Positions 55,224 through 64,000 of a DNA stretch of 64,000 nt are shown here, in pieces. Under the pieces are notes generated by a model that saw only the letters and a list, made by a program, of their open reading frames with translations, had not been told where the DNA came from and searched no databases. A program made the translations under genes and the position numbers. The DNA lies in assembly GCA_015039365.1 (NCBI GenBank), contig WION01000002.1:682001-746000 (forward strand), given 5' to 3'. The number at the start of each line of letters is the position of its first letter. The stretch's first letter is position 1. Origin of the DNA: Amanita rubescens (Eukaryota; Basidiomycota; Agaricomycetes; Agaricales; Amanitaceae).

Positions 55224-57287
55224 ATGCCTCAGCCAGAGCTAGATCAGCAGCCCCAGGCTACCTCTTCCCACATGATGAAGACCACAAGACGCGGGAGACC
55301 CTTTCTCAAAGTCCGTGATCTCCTCCAGATCATATTCCCTCTCTAACCCGTGCCCAGGATACTCTCGATCTCTTCGCCACCCTCGTAGTATCCCTAGAAC
55401 TCTCAATGCATAAACAATTTTTCCGCAATTTTCCCAATTCCTTTACTACGTCTGTCGTTTTCATGTTCTTTTCTTTTTACCTAACTTCATCCGCTTGCCA
55501 GTGACGAGGCTATCGAGAACCTCTCCTCACTAAAATTTTCGCAGTCTAATCGTGGGCCGGATCCCAAGGAACCTTCACGAATAGTAACGACAACTACGAC
55601 GACCACTTTCTCTATGACACGTGACATGGCGATGGCGATGAGCCAGCATTTTATGGATGCTCGGTTGGTTGAAAACGCCGTGGATCCCAACATTAATTTG
55701 TTCAAAGATCGGGGTGTATATCAGCTGACGTCCAAAGGCCTCCACGTTCTTGAGCGGTTTGTCAACAAGAATGGCATCAACTACGAGCATCTACAGCCTG
55801 TCTTCCAGACTCAGCCAATCTGCATTAAACTGCTTCATCTCGAGCGTCGTTCCAGCGACGACGAGATTATAGTCTCTCAGGGCGTCATCACAGCTTTGTT
55901 CCGGCGCTTTGCTGGCCGTCAGCCCAACTATACTAATCCAAATGGATCGGGTGACGTCTTCTCCAAATACACTGAACGAGCTAAGGGGATTCAGCTCCAT
56001 GATTCTGTGGAGAAAGCTCAACCAATGCTTGGTAAGGGTCAGCAGCTCCACAAGTACTGCTTCACAGCGGTGAACGCCCTCGAATGGCTGTGCGACTTCA
56101 CTTCTATTGTTGGTAGAGAAGAGGCTGCAGAGATGGCGGCTCAATTTGTGCGCTTTGGATTGGTTGTTTTAGTAGCCGACAAGCGAAAGAATAACGACAC
56201 GGGCATCGTCTATACCGTAAGAAATTCCACACCCGGTAGTAACCTTCCGGTGCGTAAACCCACCCTTTCGAGCAATGAAATTAGTGACGTAAAAAATAGC
56301 AGGGCGAATTTCGATGCACCAACAAAGCAACGTACAAAGTTACAGACGAAGGCTATCGAGTAGCCGCCTGGGATGGTAGATCTTCCGTGGACTCGGATCA
56401 TCCCAATGGCTCTTCGTCCAATAGGGAGCGGTCATCTGCGGAAAATGGCGAGGACGGGAAACCGAAGGATGTTGTAAGTCATCGTCGCGTCTCCCTTGCC
56501 AAAGAGAACCTCGACCGAAAGAATAATAAGGAAAGCAATGCTGAACGCCTACGTTATATTATCGAGGATGTCCAAATCCGTCACCTATTCCGCGAATTCT
56601 TGCGAAGCAACTTCTGCGAGGAAAACCTCTCGTTTTGGCTAGACGTTGAAGACTTCAAACGCAAGTTTGGAGTGACGTCTAGTGCAGTAGCAGTCGCCTC
56701 TGCCAAGTCCAACGTAAGAGCGCCGGGCCATGCTGCTATGGAAAAGCATCACGAGACCCTGATCAATACCGCGTTCAACATTTATAACAAATACCTGGCT
56801 CCTTCAAGTCAATGCGAATTGAACATAGATCACGGCTTGCGTAATGAACTTGCGAAGTACCTTGAAGATGTGGTTACCGGTCACACTGGCAAGGCGTTCT
56901 CAGGGCGGGTGGAGCCAGAGCAGGCGACAGCTTTTAATGCCACCCAGCTACAAGCTATGATTCGCCTCTACGAACGCATCCAGACTCATGTCTTCAGACT
57001 TATGGCCACGGATTCCGTCCCTAAGGTTAGTAGTTTCACGATTCATATGATTCCGCCAGCTCATCTGATACCAACAGTTTGTCAAAACTCCCAAATTCCT
57101 GGCAATGAGGAATTGGTTTGGTGTTGACGACCTGGATGTCCGGCTTCTCTCCCTCGAGGGGGGGCCGAATGCCCCTCCCGGCCTAGGGGAGGAAGTGGGC
57201 GGTACATATGTCACTGTCTCTCAGCGTGGTAGTGAACGCGAACACCAGCAACAAGGAGGATCTTCCAGCAGCGTCTATGATTCATAA
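55224..57287 (+). CDS. Regulator of G-protein signalling (FlbA/Sst2/Thn1 type), one frame break
   Basis: Exons 55224-55310, 55358-55449, 55502-57025, 57078-57287. The N-terminal DEP-like region reads KFSQSNRGPDPKEPSRIVTT..FSMTRDMAMAMSQHFMDARL and GREEAAEMAAQFVRFGLVVL. The RGS box is ERLRYIIEDVQIRHLFREFL, FCEENLSFWLDVEDFKRKFG, INTAFNIYNKYLAPSSQCEL and MIRLYERIQTHVFRLMATDS. Such proteins speed GTP hydrolysis on G-alpha subunits and control pheromone and morphology signalling; loss of the homologue in mushrooms gives the thin (thn) phenotype. The exon sum is 1913 nt (3n+2): one A seems missing in CAACAAAGCAACG (56320-56332), between ANFDAPT and KATYKVTDEGYRVAAWDG. With it, 637 residues. Confidence 0.85.
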
Positions 57288-58163
57288 GGTCCATTAGTTC
57301 TAACCCGTCGTGCTTTCTGGGATGCATGAAACTACCTGCGTACGTGCAACATCCTATTTCTTTGGATCCTTCAATCATCTGGTACATGGTTCTACTCGTA
57401 TTTGCGCTTTATTCTATATCCTCTCTCTTCTGTTACCCATTCTTGCACCAACATTATTTGTAATATCTACTACGTACCTTACGCGATAGTTGTTGCTGCT
57501 CTTTAATTAATTGCACTGAATCCTTGACTTTAGCATACCATATTACTTTTTTCTGTTGTACCTACTCAAAATTTATAAATCTTAATGGCAAGTGTTCCAA
57601 GAGTATTTTCTATAGCGATGTACAGTCACAGGTGGATAAATGATGATTTCGAAGGATGGCTAAATGTATTAACGAAATCCTGCGATAGGGATTCGATGAA
57701 ACCTGCATTTGATCTCCATTTGAAAGTGACCATTTGAGGAAGAACCCCCAAGTCCATCTCCTGTTCTCACAGACGCAGTACCTCCATTTGATAAATATCT
57801 ACATGGGGCTCATGATCATCATGATTGCGATCTAAACCCGCTTGGAATTATCTGCCCCGTCGAACTGGCTGCGCATACATCGTTGTACGCATTAAACTAT
57901 ATGCTTCAGTCCAAATGGGAAGATGCCTCGGCAACCTTTATTTCGCCAACCACCTGGGTTGGAAAGTCCGAACTCTATGTCACTGTCAGAGGCAAAAGAC
58001 CCTTCAACGGACAATGAACTAGTTGGGTATATTACGTGAGTCGGCGTTTACGTGATCCAGATTACTGTGTGCAAGCAAGGTTGTTTAATTCGTGTAGCAC
58101 TTGCCCACGCAAGCTTCAGGGCTGCACTCTGAGCCCACACACATAGCATCTTCGACGAGAGGT
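57288..58163. other. 876-bp intergenic region
   Basis: AT-rich after 57400. Short frames at 57825-58022 and 58048-58273 have no similarity that I recognise and no family-like composition. It serves as the RGS 3' region and the promoter of the cytochrome b5-like gene. Confidence 0.5.
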
Positions 58164-59249
58164 ATGGCAGACGGAGAGAACAGCTTATCCCAGATGGGCA
58201 TTGATAACAAGTCTCCCAAAAGCGGAGACGCCGATCTACCCACCAGGGCAGTCTCAACAAAGACTGCTAACAAGCCGTTTCTGGCGTATGTACGTATTTC
58301 CCCTCGTGGGGGGCGAAGCTAACGTATCGATGAACCCGAAAGACATAAGAAATACCGTGCAAAACGAGAAGCTTTACACGCTGCTTGGCAAGAAAAGAAG
58401 AGGGACCGTGATGAAAAGATCAAGCGAGGCGAAGCAGTGGGTCCTCTTGAACCAGATCCCGCGGCCCATAAAGAAGTGGGGTTGCTTGGGTTACTCAAGT
58501 TCATACTGTATCTGGTTATATGCATCGCCTTCGCTGGTAAATTCATCACCGACAGCTTCACATGGGGGTACCAAAGCAAATGGCTCCAAGTAAAAACGTA
58601 TTGGCCGGTAGGTTGTAACTTTTTGCCGATGTTTACTGAACCGTAAATATGGACCATGCCAAGACGGAGCAACGACTATTTTCCGAACGCCTATTGTCCG
58701 AGTTTAACGGGAAAATTCCTGGGAAACCGATATATCTCGCGGTGAGCGTGCTCCAAACAATGTGTTATCAAGACCATTCCGCTGACGCGTGGCCATAGAT
58801 TGATGGAGATGTGTACGATGTGACGGGTGGAAAGGCGTACCACCCAGGGGGCCCTTACCACTTTTTGTAAGCGTTCGGTTGTTGCTTTGAAGCATGAATA
58901 TTCACAAAGTTGCCAAGTGCCGGCGTTGATGGTGCAAGAGCGTTCGGCACCGGTTGCTTCAAAGAACATTTAACGCATGATATCCGAGAAATGAGCGAAA
59001 GTGAAATAAAGGTATGGGTCCTACCTCTTTGGCTTTCATCTTTTCACAATGGCTTCGAAGAGCTTGGAACATTGGAAGGCGTTTTATGCTGAACACCCCA
59101 AATATTTCCAAGTTGGCAGAGTGTTGCACAAGCCTATTGACCCTGCGAACGTGATTCCAGAGCACTGTGACCCTAAGAAAAAGACCAAGGACCAGGCAGA
59201 CTCATCTGAACAGGCGAGAAATGGGCAGGCGATACATCGGGAACTTTAG
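58164..59249 (+). CDS. Membrane-anchored cytochrome b5-like haem-binding protein (PGRMC/Dap1-like)
   Basis: Start MADGENSLSQMGIDN at 58164; exons join as KPFLA|HKKYRAKREALHAAW, SKWLQVKTYWP|TEQRLFSERL, KPIYLA|IDGDVYDVTGGKAYHP and GGPYHFF|AGVDGARAFGTGCF, ending QARNGQAIHREL. One transmembrane helix, GLLKFILYLVICIAFAGKFI, comes before the domain. The domain has the IDGxVYDVTxG..YHPGGPY..AGxDxxRAFxTGCF pattern of the steroid/haem-binding branch. In yeast Dap1 and animal PGRMC1 such proteins bind haem and support cytochrome P450 enzymes, and two P450 genes lie in the same window. The C-terminal tail EHWKAFYAEHPKYFQVGRV is usual in fungi. All frames are intact. Confidence 0.8.
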
Positions 59250-59394
59250 TCATCATCTCAGGTATTCAACAGACTACGTTAATTAAATATACATGATCAG
59301 TGTTTGATACATAAGGGACATGAAATGGAAGTCTTGATGAAACAGTTCATTCTTTTTCCGGGCGCCAGGCCTGTCGGTATCCGAGAAGGGGATG

Positions 59395-60180
59395 TCACAT
59401 TACACTAGACGAGGTTTCGGGCGTTGAACACCCGTGAGTTAGAAGATAATTTTTTAAAATGGGGAAGTCCGCCATTGACGCGTGCATCATCCCAGTGAAT
59501 GGGTCCTCGTGATATTTCGCAATAACAATGTTACCGCGCCAAGCAGTCTCTTCTACGAATGCCTGACCCTGGATATCACGGATGCACTTATTAACCGGAA
59601 ATGGCATTCCGTCGCGGGAGACGATGGGGTAGAAGATGATATAGGGGTTTTGGAACTTGCGGTTCATGCCATCGAGGGCTTCGACTAGCTGCCAAAATAC
59701 ACGTCAGCATGTGCAAGATATCAAGGCATCACAAATGCTTGATACCTGGTATTTCCAAGCCCTGGACCCGTAGCCCTCGGCAATCTGTCGAAAATCTCAT
59801 CAATGAAAAACAAAATATCAAATGACAGATCAGTACATAATCCATGTGGACCTCTGGATGAGGTATCCTGGACTGCGTGGCCTCCTGGCCCTCTTGTGTG
59901 GCTGAAACTATCATCGGACTTGGCCGGAGTCAGAGATTAAATCGACCTAGGCGAAGACGCACCTGGTCATGAGTTGTACGATAGTAGGTGGACGTCCTAA
60001 CCAATTTAGGACCTTTCTCCTTTGAAGATCGAAATAACGTACCGTCAGAGGGGAAAAGAATGGCGTCGAAAGGGATCAGATGCTCCATGTGTACAAAGAC
60101 ACCAGCTCTGGAGGCGATTGGACTGCTGGCGACGCATTTCAAGGGTGGGTTTAAATACGCGTCGTCGAAGAGCAACGAGG
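59395..60180 (-). CDS. Hypothetical protein, unrecognised
   Basis: Minus-strand exons with protein-like composition: LLFDDAYLNPPLKCVASSPI and ASRAGVFVHMEHLIPFDAIL..FPSDG (about 60045-60180), a piece RGLRVQGLEIPG (about 59760-59790), and the last exon LVEALDGMNRKFQNPYIIFY..PFPVNKCIRDIQGQAFVEET..GNIVIAKYHEDPFTGMMHAS..MADFPILKNYLLTHG (59395-59690). GTACGT, GTATCA donors and GACCAG, GGCAG acceptors support introns. The 5' start and the middle exon frame are not settled. I do not recognise the family; similar short proteins seem to occur in mushrooms. Possibly about 180-200 residues. Confidence 0.45.
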
Positions 60181-60517
60181 CGTAGGTCCCTTTGTGACTG
60201 GTACTAACCGTTCGTCAGCAGTAACCATCATTCACATTCAACGAGGTGCAGGATGTAGCTGTGAATTCATAGAAGCACGGATGCGGACGATCTGTGTTTA
60301 ATTTACGGAAGAATTGTGGATCTACGAGAGGTAGTAAGAAGAAATAGAGGCGGTTTGAATGATCGAAGTGTGTAGATCATAGTGCCGTAAATAGTTAGAG
60401 GAAGAGGACGAGGAGAGGGTGAGAATGACGTATGGACGACGTCCGCGGTGGGTAGGATCGAGTGGCCGTGGAAATGAAGTGGCGGTGAAAGCGCGAACGC
60501 CGAACGCGTCGCTCACC

Positions 60518-63500
60518 ATGGACGCTCGCCTACTACTCCCCACCCACTTACTCTCGCTCAATTCATCCGCTATTCCAATTCACTCCGCTCGTCCTTATCC
60601 GACCCCAGACACCGCCCCGACTCCCGACCCAGATATTCTCCCAGAACATGCACTCTTCTCATCCATTTTCAACGCTCCAAACACTGGCTCTCTTCTTTTG
60701 CGCGTCATTCACGCCGGTCATATTCTAGAACTTCTCTCTCTCTCAACAGATCTTGCTCCTTTGCGTTTCGTCTTTCCCGCGCCCATCCTAGGCGCTCCCG
60801 CAGTGCTGGCTTGGGACGCGGGTGATCTTCACGTCCTTGCTGTCACAAACGCGGCGTCTCTCTTTCGTCTCGTAATTCCAATAGGCACATCCAGACGTCT
60901 CTGGAAAGACGATACAGGGAATATCTGGATACGCGAATATCTCATCAAAACTCCTGCCTCTGAGCTGTTAGGCCCCGTTCATGTCCAAAGCGTTCATTGC
61001 GTGGCCATCGGAACAACCCACGGCGCCCTGCTGCGTATCGAATTAGAATCGTTGGGTGCCGGCGATCAGCAAGGTAAGCAGCTATATGCAGTATTTTATT
61101 CCAATGGAGCTAATTATGCGCAGACGAATGGTTGGAAACAACATTTCACCACAGTTCATTCTTTTCCTCTTTGACTTCCTTCTTGCCAATTCAGAGTGGC
61201 ACTGATTACCATGCGTCTGAAATCGTGTCAATGACTACAATCCCCTGGCCGACCGATATAGGTCATATATGGTCCCTTTCCCGTGACCGGACCCTGAGGC
61301 TTTGGAAAGCAAAAACAGGCTGTGTGTCTAGTAAAGTCTTGTCAGCAGTCGTCTCAGGACGTGACCCTTTCCCAAAGCAGCAATTAATAGATAGCACGCC
61401 ACAGCAAACTCTCCTTCGCTCGTTCGGAGCTTCAAGTGATGACCAGATCTATGTTCTTGCTTTCATTCCTGCCGCCTCTTCATCTAGTTCCGGGGGTCTT
61501 TTCCGGCTTATTACGACCGTTGCCGATCATCTCCATGACCTTGGTGCCATTGAATGCTCTGCAACCAGTGCTCATTGTCGCTTACAAGACTTCATGGTGA
61601 TCGACAACCTGTTATACACATTATGGGACCATCAGGGCCAGTCACTTGTTGAGAGGACGGTAATTAACGTGGAGTCTTTCAATGATCAAGATCAGCGATC
61701 GTGGCACGCTGTATATGCATATCCAGAACCGGAATATACACCTGGGTATCTGGAGAAACTGCTTCTGTCACCCGGCTCTATTATCGAGAAGGGTTTGGAA
61801 GTGGTCCTACGGCCCGGAGCATTTTCAATCAATACCTTACGTACGGCAATTGACGAGTACACCGACGCTTGTTTATCGTTGCCAGGCAGCGTTCCTCCTC
61901 AACTTACGGTTTCTTATGCATCCCTGACCGAGAATATTGCTAACGTTGTCGGGTGCACTGTCAAATTAATTCATGATGCTCAAACCGGTGCCCCTCAATA
62001 TGCAGCCTATTGGAGCTCAATGAAAAGAGACTGGGAAGGCTTTATCAGTCGCTGTTCAAGACTGGAGCGTCTCGGCAGTCGGCCCTTAGCCCTTGGCGTA
62101 GAAGACCGAGGGAATGTCATAATTGTCGAGCGAGAGCGTATCAGAGCGCTAGTAAGGGAAGATTTAGCTCTGTACCTCCGCCGTCTTCTTCTTCAAGAAA
62201 ATCCCTCGGTCGACACCCAGTATGACATTCTGTCCTGCTCCTGGATGTTGAGTTCGACGCTGAATCCTCAAGTGGTGGCGAACTTGGAAAACCGTTTGAA
62301 TGACCTGTTCCGGCAGGGTATCACGTTTTCGCTGTCGGACATCATTCAGGACCAGGCCACCCGGTCGAAAATTCTCCAATATGTGGATGACGGCACTGCC
62401 AACTGGGTTATAGGTCGGTTACAGAACCTGGACGACATAGATGCCGCGACCAAGGCAGCGCTCGATGTTATCGGTGGGCTCGACATGGATGTCAAACGTG
62501 AGGAAGACGAAGTTGAACTATTGCTCCCTCCTGCAAACTCTCATTGGCTAAGGTCAACCACGGCTGCTTACACAACGGCCACTATTAACGCGAGATACGA
62601 TCTGTGTCTTTCATTAGTCATATTATTGTTTTTCCTCTCAAGTGATTTGGCAGATTGGGACCCCACTCTCCTGGCAGAGGTCCTTGCCGTCTTCCGGGGC
62701 GTCGCCATGCTTAGATTAGCTTCGCGTCAGATGGGTACAGAGGATTCAAATCCCGGTGACAACAGCTCCGCTGACGATGTCGTAACAAAAATGCGAAATA
62801 TGCATGTATCCCGTCATAAGACGCAAACGACTCCTTATCGTTCCTTAATTCATCACTTGCTTGCCGACTCAGATCCTGCTCCTAGTATTCCTGGGGCTGC
62901 GCATCGATTTTTGGATTCTTCAGGGTTACTGCAGTCGGTTTCACCTGCTCATGCCACTGGGTCTGAAACTCTTTTCTGTGAACAGTCAAGGCGGCTACGC
63001 TGCTATGACGTGACATTCGAACTTCTTGCGTGGCTCCCAAAAACTCCCGGCGTAGTTTACGTCCAGTCTTGCTTATGGCTTGATATTGGTAGAGCCGACG
63101 ATGCGGCAGAACTACTGCAGCAGGCTCGCCGGATCTTTTGGTGAGTACGCTGAGGGCGTTCGTCGGTTCCTTACGGTAACACGAATTTAGATATCGATAC
63201 CGGCATATCCGCGGAAGATTATGAAGCATTAATCACTGTTCTTCCGGCTACAGAGCACTTAGATTCAAAATTCAAATTCTACGTGCATGCAGCCGCGCTG
63301 TTTAAGCAACGTGGCCTGGTGCGCTATGAAATCATGTTCGCGCGCTTGGCAATCACAGAGGCCCCTGACCACGCGGACACCGCGTCACTATGGTCGAGTG
63401 TTATCGAGGGCTACATTGAGCTTAGTCTATACCAAAGCGCATATTCGTCCCTCATGTGCTTACCGTATGAGAAGCAGTGCGTGATTTTTGACCAATTTAC

Positions 63501-64000
63501 CCTGTCCTATTAACATTGTGACAGGAAGCGTGAATGCATTAGTCGATTGACGTATAAGATGTGTGAAGACAACGCAGTGGATGAACTGTTGAGATTCAAT
63601 TTCGCCGGTATATCTGACGAAGTAGAAGATGCGCTGTCTTTCAAAGCTCGGAACGTCGATCCGCGTGTGCGACCGTGCTATTCAAAGATCCTATACGCCT
63701 GGTACACAAGCCGCGGTGATCACAGAAAAGGTAAGATTTCGACTTTGACATTTTAGGGTCTATGACTAAATATATCAGCCGCCCTTGCAATGTATGATCG
63801 AGCTTGCAAGATACACGATCTGATCGCCGATGTACAGTCTTTCATGAGCTTAGCAGAAGAGCAATTATTGGCATATACTATTGCTATCAACTCACTCTCG
63901 CTAGTGGATCAGGGTAGTGCATGGTTCGTATTGTCAAGTGCCGCGGAAAGCAACCCAGAGGTGAGCGTCACTAGTAGACACTGTTATCCCAATCTAATCA
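60518..64000 (+). CDS. Nucleoporin of the Nup120/Nup160 family, N-terminal part (runs off right edge)
   Basis: Start MDARLLLPTHLLSLNSSAIP. Exons 60518-61073, 61124-63140, 63191-63476, 63525-63730, 63779-63960, continuing. The N-terminal beta-propeller reads DEWLETTFHHSSFFSSLTSF, IVSMTTIPWPTDIGHIWSLS, RDRTLRLWKAKTGC. The alpha-solenoid follows: ISAEDYEALITVLPATEHLD, KFYVHAAALFKQRGLVRYEI, QKRECISRLTYKMCEDNAVD, FKARNVDPRVRPCYSKILYA and AALAMYDRACKIHDLIADVQ. This is the outer Y-complex ring of the nuclear pore. The join of exons 2/3 needs one T fewer in ATCTTTTG|GTGAGT (63133-63142) to reach FDIDTGISAEDY; as sequenced the frame breaks there. Confidence 0.85.

Overview
The window is nuclear DNA from a filamentous basidiomycete, most likely an Agaricomycete. 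Genes are packed tightly on both strands and cut by many introns of about 43-65 nt with GT..AG (rarely GC..AG) borders. The proteins match basidiomycete-type versions of CDC14, Mbp1/APSES, NOT3, BEM1, UXS, an RGS protein with DEP-like N-terminus, OrdA-like P450 and a basidiomycete alpha/beta hydrolase family. I saw no tRNA, rRNA, CRISPR or intact transposon. Gene models below were built by hand from exon phase; where exon coordinates are given, the exon lengths were summed and divide by three unless stated otherwise.

Left part (1-12.4 kb): a possible Mrc1/claspin-like gene runs off the left edge, followed by a small SnoaL-fold gene. Next comes a 10-kb accessory array on the minus strand. It is three tandem units, each made of a berberine-bridge-type FAD oxidoreductase gene (BBE-1), a decayed SnoaL-like copy and a decayed second oxidoreductase (BBE-2). 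BBE-1 copies A and B look intact, and copy C is a pseudogene. Each BBE-1 gene carries a 14-nt micro-exon.

Middle part (12.6-30.5 kb): a conserved basidiomycete protein of unknown function, an APSES/Mbp1 cell-cycle transcription factor, mitochondrial ribosomal protein MRPL40, an equilibrative nucleoside transporter, a P450 with two frame breaks, CDC14 phosphatase, uroporphyrinogen decarboxylase (HEM12) head-to-head with the COMPASS subunit SHG1, an intact P450 whose haem cysteine sits on an 11-nt exon, and mitochondrial bL12 (MNP1).

Right part (30.6-64 kb): NOT3, BEM1, an NDUFA12-family complex I protein, L-2-hydroxyglutarate dehydrogenase, RPS7, a Rab GTPase with a large proline-rich insertion, AMMECR1, a PPR protein, RPL3 (with 5-nt and 10-nt exons), a dienelactone-hydrolase/SnoaL protein, bystin/ENP1, UDP-glucuronate decarboxylase, an alpha/beta hydrolase, a conserved coiled-coil protein, the RGS protein, a membrane-anchored cytochrome b5-like protein, an unrecognised gene and the start of a NUP120/NUP160 nucleoporin that runs off the right edge.

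Most of the window is housekeeping. The accessory signals are the BBE/SnoaL array and the two P450s. Several otherwise well-kept genes (HEM12, the P450 at 19.4-21.5 kb, the RGS gene, the nucleoporin) contain isolated one-base frame breaks, some in homopolymers. This suggests leftover assembly errors as much as real gene loss, so pseudogene calls resting on one or two indels need care.
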